From Candidatus Sabulitectum silens (GTDB taxonomy: Bacteria > Fermentibacterota > Fermentibacteria > Fermentibacterales > JCC-6), in the NCBI GenBank assembly GCA_001875255.1, contig MJAN01000002.1:310001-374000 (forward strand): a stretch of DNA of 64,000 bases, given 5' to 3'. A model generated the notes under the pieces. The model searched no databases. It worked only from the letters and a program-made list of their open reading frames with translations, and was not told where the DNA came from. Shown piece after piece: positions 50,359 through 61,232 of the stretch (position 1 is its first letter; every line of letters begins with the position of its first letter). Both the position numbers and the translations under genes were made by a program.

Positions 50359-50405
50359 ATTGAGTGTACTGTCTGTGAACAAGTATAGAAGCAGGTTGGT
50401 GAATT

Positions 50406-51401
50406 ATGGCACAGCTAGTTAAGGTAAGAAAAGTAAGAGTTTTGGGCACTGGAAGCTATACTCCGGATCGGGTTGTTACGAACGAAGAGCTTGAGCATAC
50501 CATCGACACTAACGACGAATGGATACGTAACAATCTCGGCATTTGTCAAAGGCGAGTCGCTGCGCCAGAGGAGAGCACCTCTTCTCTGGCTATCGCTGCT
50601 GCGAGACGGGCAATAGAAAATGCCGGCATTCTTTCTTCGGAAGTCGATATGATTATTGTATCTACAGCCACACCTGATCGTTTAGCGCCAGCTACTGCTC
50701 CAAAAGTACAAGCGGCAATTGGAGCAACTAATGCAGCAGCTTTTGATCTTAACGCTGTCTGTGCCGGCTTCATTTATGGACTAACTGTCGGGGCCCAGTT
50801 CGTCGGTACGGGTGCTTCTCATAATGTTCTTGTTATTGGTGCAGACACCTTTTCCCGGATAACCGATTGGACCAAGCGTGATGCTGTTTTTTTTGGAGAT
50901 GGGGCTGGCGCAGCTGTTCTTTCTGCAAGTGAGGATGATTTCGGATTCATGTGCATGAAGCTTTTTGCTGACGGAAACGGATATGATTCTTTTACCGTTC
51001 CAGCAGGCGGTTCAGAAATGCCAGCAAGCAATATCACCATTGAGTCTGGGCAACATTTCTTTCAGATGGATGGGCATCACGTTTATAATACTGCTATCGA
51101 AGTAATCCCTGCAGCTCTAAAAAGCGTTTTAAGCGAAGCCGGGCTTACCGCTGATGATATTGATCTAGTTGTCCCACATCAGCCAAGCATCAGAATTCTT
51201 GAGGAGAGTGCGAGAAGAATTGGCATTCCATTCGAGAAGTTTGGAACAAACATGGATCGTTACGCTAACACATCCAGCGGCACAATACCAATCCTTCTTG
51301 ATGAAATGTGGCGCTCAGGCCGAATCAGGAGAGGTGATCTGCTTGCACTTGTAGCAGTGGGTGCAGGCTGGACTTGGGGAGCGGCTTTGCTAAGATGGTA
51401 A
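50406..51401 (+). CDS. Beta-ketoacyl-ACP synthase III-like enzyme
   Basis: 331 residues, frame intact. FabH fold with the full triad: Cys119 in LNAVCAGF, His258 in VPHQPS, Asn288 in RYANTSSGT; DTNDEWI near the CoA site. Its location inside an aminosugar cluster, followed by an overlapping reductase, argues that it makes a short 3-oxoacyl-ACP for sugar modification and not housekeeping fatty acids. The fabF/FabK-like pair is 25 kb away. Confidence 0.9.
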   Translation: MAQLVKVRKVRVLGTGSYTPDRVVTNEELEHTIDTNDEWIRNNLGICQRRVAAPEESTSSLAIAAARRAIENAGILSSEVDMIIVSTATPDRLAPATAPKVQAAIGATNAAAFDLNAVCAGFIYGLTVGAQFVGTGASHNVLVIGADTFSRITDWTKRDAVFFGDGAGAAVLSASEDDFGFMCMKLFADGNGYDSFTVPAGGSEMPASNITIESGQHFFQMDGHHVYNTAIEVIPAALKSVLSEAGLTADDIDLVVPHQPSIRILEESARRIGIPFEKFGTNMDRYANTSSGTIPILLDEMWRSGRIRRGDLLALVAVGAGWTWGAALLRW

Positions 51402-52096
51402 ACAAAGCAGAAACATTATACGCAATAGTCGGAGCCTCATCCGGACTAGGCAAAGCACTCGTAAAGGATCTTTCTTCCAGAGGTCACAATGTCGCCGGCA
51501 CATACAATAGCTCTTCCTCTACCATCAATGGGGTTGAGTTCGCAATGAAGTGCGATGTAACGAATGAGCAGGATTTGTGTAACTTTGCATCTGCTTGCTT
51601 TGAGCATTCCTCGCGAGTGATACTAGTTTACCTTGCAGGTCTTTCGGTTAACGCATTCGCTCAAAAGCTTGACCTAAACGATTGGGATCGCGTAATAGGT
51701 GTATGCTTGACGGGGGCTTTTCTTGCTACAAAAGCCTTCCTACCACAAATGAGAGCATCCGAATGGGGCCGCATTGTTTACGCGGGTTCCGTTGTTGGAA
51801 GACTTGGGTTCCCGGGCACATCCGCATACGCATCAGCAAAAGAAGGATTGAAGGGATTGACTCGGACTATCGCAAAGGAAAACGCACAAAAGGGCATTAC
51901 TGTTAACTGCTTAGAATTAGGGTACTTTGATGCCGGCCTTACCTACACAATACCGGAGGCTATTCGAGTTTCTTTGGCAAGCGGCATTCCTGCCAAACAC
52001 TTCGGTGATCCCAGCAACTTGTGTGAATCTGTTTTATATATCAGCGCTGCTGACTATCTTAATGGTTCTGTTCTTAGTGTTTCTGGAGGGCTATAA
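51395..52096 (+). CDS. Short-chain dehydrogenase (FabG-like reductase)
   Basis: 233 residues, frame intact. NADPH motif GASSGLGKAL; Asn in VYLAGLS region; Ser in YAGSVVGR; YASAKEGLKGL catalytic Tyr/Lys; GSVLSVSGG end typical of FabG. The ATG at 51395 overlaps the KAS III stop by 7 bp. Probably reduces the 3-oxoacyl product of the preceding enzyme to a 3-hydroxyacyl group. Confidence 0.88.
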   Translation: MVNKAETLYAIVGASSGLGKALVKDLSSRGHNVAGTYNSSSSTINGVEFAMKCDVTNEQDLCNFASACFEHSSRVILVYLAGLSVNAFAQKLDLNDWDRVIGVCLTGAFLATKAFLPQMRASEWGRIVYAGSVVGRLGFPGTSAYASAKEGLKGLTRTIAKENAQKGITVNCLELGYFDAGLTYTIPEAIRVSLASGIPAKHFGDPSNLCESVLYISAADYLNGSVLSVSGGL

Positions 52097-52217
52097 AGAG
52101 TGTTTATAGTATTGAATACAGAATGCTATAGCGGTAGTGTTTTTTTCTCATATATTCTACCTTTTTTGTCGCTTCTGCCGCAGAAGTGTTCACAAACTAA
52201 AGCTCTTTAGTTTCTAT

Positions 52218-53450
52218 ATGAAGCTTAGCTTTATCGGTAATATGAACTCATTTCCCTTTAGCTATGCTATACAGCTAAAGAGGATGGGACATGATGTTAA
52301 CTTTTTTGTTACTGCTGCTAGAACCGATCTGCTGAAACGTCCAGAGTATTTCTATCCAGATATTGGCTATCCCTATCCTAGCTGGATACATGATATTCAT
52401 GGCATTGTCAAAGTTCCACTCATGCAATATGCCTATCCTTCAATCTTTTTTTCCAAGACTTATTAAATGCCTTAATGATGCTGATGCTGTGTTTTTAACA
52501 ATAACTGGCATGCTATTTCTCCGTTCCTCAGAAAGGATATTGTCAGAGTTAACTTGTTCTCTGGCTCTGACCTTGATACTACTGCAAATCCAGATAGTGT
52601 TAAAAGTCGTTCAAAGGTTGTTAGAATCCACGCCATTATGCGGCCTTTACTACTGCCTTTTCGTAGCTACCTTTATGCCAAATGGATGGCAAACCACAGA
52701 TTAGGAGTCTCACTCGCCCACATTGTTGACTATTTCCCCAAGGGAGTAAATCTTGAGGGCGATAACCTTTTAAAAATGCTTAAGCAAAAGGGTACCTACA
52801 GCCGCATTGAGCTTCGTGGTATAGATTGCGATCAGTTCCAATACCTTCCTTATCCGCATAATTCGCAGCTTCAAGTATTGTGTGGGGTACGCGCTGAATG
52901 GAAAAACTACCGAAGCACTATGTCATCCTATAACAAAGGTAACGATATCATTATCCGCGGACTTAGTATGTTTATTCATAGCGACAGACCTGATGTTAAA
53001 ATCTATATAGTCAATAAGGGTAAAGACGTACAGGCTTCGAAGGATTTGAGCAAGGAGTTGGGTATTGACTCATGCATTGAATGGTTTGAACCCGTTGCTC
53101 TATCCATGCTTACAGATATGTATAGAAAAGCGGATATATGTATTGACCAGTGTGGTACACACTGGGTTGGCGGATTTGGCTATTTTGGCATGCTGCATGG
53201 CAGACCATTGATCGCTAACGCAAGACCCGACGTCTTTAACCGAATAACTGGACCATCTCCAATCTGTCATGCAACTACTGCCGAGCAAGTAGCCTCTTGG
53301 CTATCAATTTTGTATCGTGAAAGGAAAAAGAGACTAGAGATAGGACTTGATTCTAGGAAATACATTCTGAGCAACTTTGATCTTTCGAAAGTAATGAATA
53401 CTTACCTAGCGTTGATTAGGGATTACTCCAAGAAGATTCAGATGTACTAA
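52218..53450 (+). CDS. Glycosyltransferase (GT4-like, GT-B fold)
   Basis: About 410 residues. N-terminal MKLSFIGNMNSFPFSYAIQLKRMGHDVNFFV is a GT-B Rossmann start. C-terminal IEWFEPVALSMLTDMYRKADICIDQCGTHWVGGFGYFGMLHGRPLIANARPD is the nucleotide-sugar domain, followed by ILSNFDLSKVMNTYLALI. An extra T in a run of seven near 52450 and a missing base near 52500 put the middle in another frame. Donor and acceptor unknown. Convergent with the flippase gene (ends overlap by 4 bp). Confidence 0.75.
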
Positions 53451-54690
53451 GTGCCTATTTTTCCAGATTTTTTTAATGCAGCATGCGTCTTTAATACAAT
53501 CACTATACTACTGGCTCCCACTACTATTAATGTAGAATATGCAATTCCGACTATTCCATTTGAATGATAAAGATAATAGTTTAGTGGAATATTCAACGTA
53601 GCAGCAATTCCTGTCCCCAATAGAAGAATTGACTCATTGTGAGTAGCTTGTGCAGCAGTAGTATAGGGTATGGATATCCATACAAAGGCTTGTGCAGCAA
53701 CAAGTAGTGCCAGTATCCTGGCTGATCCAATGTATTCTATACCCAAAACAAATGCTATTACTTGTTCAGCATACATAATAAAGATAACTGCCAGCATTCC
53801 TATGCTAATAAGCATAATAAGTGAATATTTCAAAAATAGGCTTTCTTTTACCATACCATGTTCAAATCTTTTAACAAACACTGGAAAAAATGCCGTAGCC
53901 ACTAGATTCCTTAAAACATTCATTCGCTCAACTATTTTGTAGGCTACACCATAAATGCCGACTTCAGCGTCTGATCCGAGTTGTGAAATCATCAGAAGAT
54001 CTATCTTCGTTGCCAAGGTGCCTAAGAACACGATCAGAGAAAATCTAAACGCCGGCTTCAATACCTCAGGGTCAAAGACGATCCTGTGGGGCATATCTAT
54101 CCTGGCTAGTTACGGGAGGTTATGAAGTTCAGTACCAGCACCAGAGACCTGATCCCCAGTCTGACAAGAATAAACACCATTAGATCAGCTCCGAGGATCA
54201 GAGCGATCACAGAACCAACTGTTGCTCCAACACCTGATAGGATATTGAAGATAGATATGTACTTCATCTCTTCAGTTGCCTGATATACTGTTCTTATGTA
54301 GGTGGTTATACCTCTGAGAAACAGATCACTGCTGAATAGAACAATGAGCATTGTCCGGGCAGTATCCCCGCTCCAGACAAACGAACTAGCAATGCAGAGA
54401 GCGACTGCGACCAGTATGAATACCAGCTTCATACCGAGCGCCTCTGTCAGTATCCTGTCAATTGATTCGGGGCATTCGCTGCAGTTCCTTAAGAGAGCCT
54501 TATTCAGACCATCGAAAGTGAAAATGTAGAAAACTGATACAAAAGCACCAACAGAGATGTATAGACCGTATGTTTCCGGTCCCATTGAACGAGCAATGTA
54601 GGTAAATCCGGCTATATTAACTATCTGAGTAGCCAGTGTACCGATAAGTAGATGTGATGTATTTTTCATTCCACGTTTAAAAAAGATCAT
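53447..54690 (-). CDS. Wzx-like polysaccharide flippase (MOP superfamily)
   Basis: About 414 residues and a dozen membrane segments. MIFFKRGMKNTSHLLIGTLATQIVNIAGFTYIARSMGPETYGLYISVGAFVSVF is the typical N-terminal repeat. The C-terminal half has KIDLLMISQLGSDAEVGIYGVAYKIVE. The frame moves near 54110, dividing the gene into two halves; one base restores it. AGGAAGAG precedes the ATG at 54690. Expected to move lipid-linked glycan units across the inner membrane. Confidence 0.87.
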
Positions 54691-55076
54691 AATCTCTTCC
54701 TGATGGCAAAGGCTCCCTTTATCAGAAAGCATCTTCTGGCTGACCACTTACTCTACCCTGATCCAGAGATGCTACAAGGAATCAAAGCCTATGTCTGTAC
54801 TATACTGCCCTGAGAATTCTCTGTTGAACCTTTGTTGTCAATCAGGAGCAGAGATTCAAGAATGCTGGATACATCGCAGCAGTGGAAACACAAAACCATC
54901 CTGGCTATGACTTGACTATAATATTGGGAGTCTTCATAGAATCAGCAATCATTAGTCCGGTTGAATGGGCTGGCAGCGGGTAGAGAAGCAAATGCAGACC
55001 TATGTTGTAGTTGAACTCTCTTCTAGCAGAAGGGCCAGAAAGAGCGTCAGTCGGGTTACTCAGAGGAGCTACAATA
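54691..55076. other. Divergent promoter region between flippase and sulfotransferase genes
   Basis: No gene recognised. A TATAAT lies at 54917-54922 on the plus strand without a clear -35. Confidence 0.35.
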
Positions 55077-55976
55077 ATGCGAAAAAGGGTCTTTCATATA
55101 CTTGGAACGGGACATAGCGGTTCAACAATGCTTGACCTAATTCTGGGAAACAGCCCTTCTGGCACATCCATTGGAGAGTTGTCCGCCCTTTTCGGCCATG
55201 GCATAAACACCACCTCCTCAACGACCAGAGCTGCTTCTGCAATAGCTCAGACTGTATGTACTGGTCTCGGATAAAAGGGGAAGGGTGGAGAAAAGTATAT
55301 AGTGAAATCTTCGCAAGAAATCAGGATCTCGATTACATAATTGACTCCAGTAAAGACGCTCTATGGTACAGGGATCAACTCAAACTAAGCTTCTCCCTGG
55401 ACTACGACGTTATACCTGTTGTAATCTTCAAGACGCCTCTTGAGTTTGCCTACTCAATGCATAAGCGCGGGTTGCTGGGAAATGCAATCTCTTTATGGAA
55501 CACCAAGTATGAGAGGATCCTTAAGGTTACAGGGTCTGAGTTTTTCGCAATCAGCTATTGCGATCTGATAAAGCACAGAGACAAATCAATTCCATTCCTC
55601 CTGTCTTCAATGGAACTTGATCCTGGCCTTGCAGATCGTTCTTTCGGATCTAATGTTCACCCGCACTTTCTGTTCGGTAGTAACAGTGCAAGGTTTCTGG
55701 GCAGATGAAGGAGTATGACAAACTCTACGATCCCGATATTCTCTCTATGATAAAACAGTCCTACCCCTTGAGAACAGCAGATCCGGTTCATTGCTCGAAA
55801 CACTTACCCTCTGTTCAGAAAGACCTCCCAAGCAACGTAGCACTGATATTAAGAAGCAGGTGGAGCAACTTGGACGAATGCCTTGTTCCTATCATCTCAA
55901 GTATCGCCTAACCCGTACATCATCTTACAGATTCAATCGTACAATGAACCTTGTAAAGGATATTTTCAAGAGTTGA
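55077..55976 (+). CDS. PAPS-dependent sulfotransferase-like protein
   Basis: About 300 residues after three one-base corrections (near 55225, 55705 and 55788). The 5'-phosphosulfate-binding loop is FHILGTGHSGSTMLDLILGNSP, followed by GELSALF. DYIIDSSKDALWYRDQL and VIFKTPLEFAYSMHKRG resemble the 3'-phosphate region (R/K-P-x-E/D-x-x-x-S). C terminus is basic. GAGG precedes the ATG at 55077. In this setting it would add sulfate to the surface glycan. Inserted on the plus strand among minus-strand genes. Confidence 0.75.
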
Positions 55977-56042
55977 TGCCGCAATATGATCTCATTCATT
56001 GAGGGAACTCTCGGGGAAACAGGGGGGACAGAAGCGACCTTT

Positions 56043-57436
56043 CTAATGTTCCAGAGCCGGTTGAAGGATGCGCTCCACTCGAGCACACCGTCTTACTCGC
56101 CGTTGTTCAAGTTGAATAATAGCAAAGGTTACTCCATATAGTGCAGAATAATAACTGTGATATAACGTTATTGTGTATCCAGAAAGCAGAAGGAACAGCA
56201 AGAACAGTAGTGGCGTAACTTCGTGTAGCTCTGAATACCGCTTACCATAATTGCTCGCAATTTGCCTCTGAACTCTATGTACCGAATAGAACATAGTTAT
56301 CAGACCAAGGAATCCCAGGCTCATGATCATTCTTGAATATTGAGTTCTACCAAGCCCATCAAGTGCTCCGCTGGATTGATAATATCTTCCGTGTGCTCCT
56401 AAAAACCTCGCGTCTATCGCAGAGGCAGGTGAAAAACCAAAAAGGAAGCTACTGGTGATTCAGAAACCAACTTGGATGCAGTGATAATTGATTGAATCCT
56501 TCCCATACTAATGCCTGTAGTGTTTCCGTTATCTGAACCCTGACGAGTTAGGTAATCCCATACATATTCTGAACTTGAATGCTGTTCCAAATCATAATCC
56601 TGTTCCACCCAGAAGTATTTGTAAAGGATTGCAGAAATAAGGACTGATAGGCAAAGGACATACATTACCCTTCTCACACTAACTCTCCTGCTACTAATTC
56701 GCATTAGCGGTATAAGTAGGCCCAATCCGACAGCAATCATAACAAACAGACTGGCAAGTCGGGACTTTGACAATACAAGAGGAACCAGTAGTAGTAATAC
56801 AGCAATTGTGTGATTTACCCGAAATACTGCCTTTTTGCCCACGACTAAATTGTATGTAATAATTGCTATTGCACTTACTTGACATGCCACAAGAGATCCA
56901 TATGCAGTAAATGTTCCAGTGACGGAGTCAAGTGTATTCAATTCACCTCCACCCGCAATAAAGTACTTAGCTACTGCAAATGGTATCTGTAAGTAGGCGA
57001 ATCCAATAATGAGTTTTATTATTCCTGTATTGTAGATCCATTTGTCATAGTACAATGTATAGAAATATATTATTGGAAGCAATAGTGTATATCTATAACT
57101 ATACAAACTAAGAATAATACTTTCGCTGTAGATTACCGATGTAATTACTGCATGTGCAAGGAGTAGTAACATCGAAAAGAGAAGCCCTTTTGAAACTGTA
57201 TCAGATTTGAGGATTCTAATTCGCCCAATTGAATTGTGCATAAAAATAATCACTAGTGAAGATAGGGAGAGAAATAGGGATACTCTGTTTAAATACTCGC
57301 TGCCTTCATCATATCTGGTCAGCCAGCCTAACTGCACCAGAGATAATAGTATACAAATTCTGAAGACCCACTTGGGTTTCACAACGCCAACAATCCCGAT
57401 AACCATGATGGCAAATATCAGGATTGGATTAATCAT
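56043..57436 (-). CDS. Wzy-like O-antigen polymerase/ligase
   Basis: About 464 residues with eleven or twelve membrane segments, low sequence conservation as usual for the family. A large extracytoplasmic loop with SSSEYVWDYLTRQGSDNGNTTGISMGRI and the later GFSPASAIDARFLGAHG is characteristic of Wzy/WaaL proteins. The frame moves near 56440 (five T where six fit). Overlaps the deacetylase stop by 4 bp. Polymerase versus ligase cannot be separated by eye. Confidence 0.78.
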
Positions 57437-58281
57437 CTTGAAGTAACTACTGACTTAAGGATCCGCCGATATTTCCCCCAGAGACCGCTAGCCTGCAGCA
57501 GGGCTTTACCAGGACCGGCATCGTCAGCAATTCCAAAACAGGGAAGGCCAAAGACATTATCACCATGTCGGTACCTACCTGGCTGTGTTGTCCGAGAAGA
57601 GGAATACCCAGCATCCATTGTTGATTCTGATATCTCCTTCCCCCAGTACCCAGCTGGATAAGCGAAATCATTAATCGACTTCCCAAGAATACGAGAAAGA
57701 AGCTCCCTTGACCCACGAAGCTCATGCTGGATCTTATCTTCAGGGCACCGAGTGAAAATAGGATGAGTAAGAGAATGTGAAGCAATGGTGCAGCCGACCT
57801 TTTGCATGTCTCGAATTTCAGAGGAATTAAGTACCGTTCTTCTATCAAACTCCATCTCGTGAGTATAACCATATCTCTTCTTGAGGATACTTATCCTATC
57901 GGCGTCAATTGCTGTCTTTAGTTCTCTCATGGCAATTGAATTATGAGGCAACATGTCGAACCAGAATCTCCGATTTGTATCAACTAAACCAGCAACAACA
58001 TATATGACCGCAGGAATAACATATTTGGATATGGTCTTCATAAGCTGATAGTTACTCATATAACCGTCATCAAGAGTTACAACTAAAGGATGTCTCGAAG
58101 AACCATAACTCTTTGTGAAATCAATTGAAGCAAACTGGTACCACTTAGCTAATTCACGCATGTGAGCTTCAAAGGTATCTCTATGGGGTTGGTGGTAATT
58201 GATGATGGTTATTAGCCCTCGTGGGCGAAATCTCATCAGTATTTTTGCTGCTAGTAGACAAAGTCCATCGTTCAATAGCAA
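57433..58281 (-). CDS. Polysaccharide deacetylase (NodB-like, CE4)
   Basis: 282 residues, frame intact. Metal motif: TLDDGYMSNY (the first Asp pair), HSLTHP (two His) and FAYPAGYW. INYHQPHRDTFEAHMREL near the N terminus matches the subfamily found in polysaccharide loci. De-N-acetylates or otherwise trims the glycan; no signal peptide is evident, so possibly cytoplasmic. Confidence 0.87.
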   Translation of the reverse strand: MLLNDGLCLLAAKILMRFRPRGLITIINYHQPHRDTFEAHMRELAKWYQFASIDFTKSYGSSRHPLVVTLDDGYMSNYQLMKTISKYVIPAVIYVVAGLVDTNRRFWFDMLPHNSIAMRELKTAIDADRISILKKRYGYTHEMEFDRRTVLNSSEIRDMQKVGCTIASHSLTHPIFTRCPEDKIQHELRGSRELLSRILGKSINDFAYPAGYWGKEISESTMDAGYSSSRTTQPGRYRHGDNVFGLPCFGIADDAGPGKALLQASGLWGKYRRILKSVVTSR

Positions 58282-58291
58282 CTCTTTCCTA

Positions 58292-58954
58292 CTAATGCTC
58301 TCTTGCGGAACATCGTGCTTGCTCGATCATGGAAACAACGACTGGGTGATTAGTAAAACTCTTTCCAAGAACTCTCCTTCTCCCAAGGATGAAACGTTCG
58401 CGAACTTCACCCACAAGCTCCATACCTGCTTTCTTCCAGTTACGTATAGCATATCGGTTACCGCAGATAATGAATCCGAAAGGAATTACATCTGGAGGAG
58501 TAACGCTCAGTCTACCACGATTCAGCTTAGTTCCTATTCCCCTGCCCCGAAAATCTGGTGCAACATACAGGTTCTTCATCACATATGCCCTCTCGGGAAT
58601 GGTCAGGTAACTGCATCTGCCGAATTTATACTTGCCTTCTGTCTGAACATGTGCATGACCGGCAATCCAGTTGGAATCCATATATAGTATTACAATTTCA
58701 TTGTTAAAGTTGGTTTGTTCTTTAAGTACTCCTATAGCAAACTTGTCCGCGACACTTGAAGCAAGCACTTTTTTAAGGTCCTCAAAGGAATTCACGATCC
58801 TTAAATCCTCTTGAAGTTCATTTCTTCTTTCTTGAAGCCTTGCGAATACTAAGAACCTGTTCTCAAAGAAGAATGGTTTCACGGCAATACGAATGGTCTT
58901 TTTTAGAGTGTAAGTTATTCCATACTGTCTGAGCCTGTTAAGTAATCTACCCAT
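58292..58954 (-). CDS. GNAT-family acetyltransferase
   Basis: 220 residues, frame intact. Acetyl-CoA pyrophosphate loop VAPDFRGRGIGTKLNRG preceded by YVMKNLY. N-terminal 60 residues (MGRLLNRLRQYGITYTLKKTIRIAVKPFFFENRFLVFAR) are basic/hydrophobic and may associate with the membrane. Overlaps the FemAB-like gene end by 8 bp. Substrate presumably a sugar intermediate of the locus. Confidence 0.8.
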   Translation of the reverse strand: MGRLLNRLRQYGITYTLKKTIRIAVKPFFFENRFLVFARLQERRNELQEDLRIVNSFEDLKKVLASSVADKFAIGVLKEQTNFNNEIVILYMDSNWIAGHAHVQTEGKYKFGRCSYLTIPERAYVMKNLYVAPDFRGRGIGTKLNRGRLSVTPPDVIPFGFIICGNRYAIRNWKKAGMELVGEVRERFILGRRRVLGKSFTNHPVVVSMIEQARCSAREH

Positions 58955-60065
58955 TCCTTCCTTTCATTCTATAAAAGATCCTAGAAATATATCGAAGGAA
59001 TTCCCACCTCATAAAATATATGTATAGTGCTTTTAACCTAGGTTGTGTGTGATGAAAGACAATATTCGCGTACATTGACGCTAAAGTTCTTCTATTTGAA
59101 GTGAAGGTATGAATCTCATTAACCATGGAGGGATCAGACCACTCGAGCTTCCAAGGGTAAACACCTGCGAGAAAGTTTATTCCCTTGTTTCCATTATCTA
59201 TTAGCCATCTGACCGTTCTCACCATTGAGGAGAAGCCAACACTTTCATCAACATACTCAGGAAGAAAACCGGTGTTCCAGTCGTAGTAGAAGCCCTGGTG
59301 GATGAAGCCTATCCTGTATGCGGCTATTCTGCCATCAAATGAAAGGACGAAGCCAACGCTGGTATTCATTGCCAGAATCGCTTCCTTCCAGCATGAGTAT
59401 TCTGCCATTGTTCGGGAAGGTTTCCTGCTATGGGTCCATCGAGTTACGTGAACGGCGAAAAGATCATCTATTGATTCTTGAAGTTCAGCTCTTGAAAGGA
59501 AGCGGAAATCAACCTGATGATTTCGTTCAGAGCGATTAATGTTCTTCTTTATCTTCCTTCGAAAGTTTCTTGATAGGGTTGCGATGAATCCGTTCCAGTT
59601 TTCAACTTCGGGGAAGATTGTCGAAACACTTCCTGATATCATTCTGTTAAGGAACTTCCGCTCAAGGAGCAAGTCAAACAGAGGATCCGACCGATAAACC
59701 TTGTCTATTCTGACCCAGTCCCACTCCTTCATTGATTCTATCTCGGTAAGAATGAGGTCAAGCATGAAACCGGTATCCTCGTTTTCAGCAACACAGATCT
59801 GATACCTGTCCGACATGCTGTAAGGTATTGACCTTATTGTTCTTATGCCGTACTCCCTTGAAATACGCATTGGAGCTATAGCCAAGATTTTGCTATTCTC
59901 CTCAACGGTAATCACATAAACTGGTGAGTTTCCGTTATAGAAGCTGTTCCAGGCGAAGTGCCAGCAGTACTTCTGCTGGGGGAAAAGATCGTTAGCTTTC
60001 TCGAACTCTTTCCACTTCTTCTCAAGAATGCTATCTGTCAGATTCCTATAAATGTAAACCTTCAT
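58947..60065 (-). CDS. FemAB/BioF2-like GNAT acyltransferase
   Basis: About 372 residues, frame intact. Duplicated GNAT fold typical of FemAB-like proteins in polysaccharide loci: YCWHFAWNSFYNGNSPVYVITVEENSKILAIAPM, WNGFIATLSRNFRRKIKKNINR, VGFVLSFDGRIAAYRIGFIHQGFYYDWNTGF and GINFLAGVYPWKLEW. The ATG at 60065 overlaps the upstream glycosyltransferase stop (ATGA). Transfers an acyl or aminoacyl group; substrate unknown. Confidence 0.8.
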   Translation of the reverse strand: MKVYIYRNLTDSILEKKWKEFEKANDLFPQQKYCWHFAWNSFYNGNSPVYVITVEENSKILAIAPMRISREYGIRTIRSIPYSMSDRYQICVAENEDTGFMLDLILTEIESMKEWDWVRIDKVYRSDPLFDLLLERKFLNRMISGSVSTIFPEVENWNGFIATLSRNFRRKIKKNINRSERNHQVDFRFLSRAELQESIDDLFAVHVTRWTHSRKPSRTMAEYSCWKEAILAMNTSVGFVLSFDGRIAAYRIGFIHQGFYYDWNTGFLPEYVDESVGFSSMVRTVRWLIDNGNKGINFLAGVYPWKLEWSDPSMVNEIHTFTSNRRTLASMYANIVFHHTQPRLKALYIYFMRWEFLRYISRIFYRMKGRNG

Positions 60066-61232
60066 TTCCGAACCTCTTGGAGAAAAGCTCTTAGACGACC
60101 TGCTTGGGCTCTCCAGGTGCAACGGCTTTCAGCGAAATGCCTTGCAGCTCTTGATAGCTCTGGAAGAAGATCACGTCCCTCGTAGACCGCTCTGACAGCA
60201 TATGCAATTGACTCAGGAGTAGAGTCATCTGCAAAAAGGCAAACTTTTTTTCCGCAACAGATCGGAATGGGCAGGAATATCAGTTACAACAACGGGCTTT
60301 CCACAGGAAAGATACTCGAACAGTTTTAAAGGAGAACTGGTATTCCAGGCAATGTTACTTGGAAGGGGAATGACACCAATATCATGACGGTTTATCATCC
60401 TAGGAATCTCAGAGTGGGGGATTGTATCTACAAGTTCAATTACATCCATTAAACCCAAATCTCGCCTGAGTGAAAGTATTGCACTCTCCCTTAGTGAAGT
60501 GACAAGAGTGAGTTTTATGGGAAGGTCCCTGAGATATGCCATTGCTTCCACTAGCCTATCAAGACCCCGGCATACAGACAATATACCTCCATGGTAAATC
60601 ATACGGAAGAAGCCGTCTTCCTCTCTCTTTTCAGGTTTAAATAGATCTGTATTCACCGCAGAGCTCCAGAAAGCATGGCGGTGTTCTGGAAGAGAGAAAC
60701 GTTCGCTGCAGTACTCGAACATCCTCTCAGTGATATAGGTAATACCACTATATTGGCTTGCAGCATACTGTAAGCTTTTCTCAAAATGAATCCAGGCTTT
60801 CCTGTGACTTCCGGAAGTTGGGAGAGTCCTTACATCAAGAACAATAGGACAATCAAGCCTTGCTCCAGATCTACCAATAGCTCTAAGCACTGGCATCTTA
60901 AGGGAGTTGACCATAATGATTTTGGGAGCAGTCTTCGCAATCGTAGTTCCTAACCTGAAGAGGGGAAAGTATTCCCGGCTAACCTTCTGAATCATTCCCT
61001 TACCCATCTGCGGCATGTATCTAACTTGCTTACCTGGAATGTACTCGAAGACCGCAGGTTCTTTTTTCCACAAGGAGAAAAAGATTGTGTCATACTCGGT
61101 ATTGAGTTCTTTCAGCATTTCGATCCAGGTTGCGCTGTCAACGGAGGTATCGAACAAACGGTGAGCATACCAGAACAACACTGGTTTTCCTGTACTGGAA
61201 GCTACAGTTTTCGAATCGCTCAAACAGCTCAT
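60062..61232 (-). CDS. Glycosyltransferase (GT4-like)
   Basis: About 389 residues. N-terminal KPVLFWYAHRLFDTSVDSATWIEMLKELN; C-terminal FRMIYHGGILSVCRGLDRLVEAMAYLRD, VDTIPHSEIPRMINRHDIGVIPLP and SPLKLFEYLSCGKPVVVTDIPAHSDLL, the donor-binding region of GT4 enzymes. An extra A in a run of seven near 60250 shifts the frame; corrected, it continues VCLFADDSTPESIAYAVRAVYEG to the stop at 60062. ATGA overlap with the upstream gene supports ATG 61232. Confidence 0.83.
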
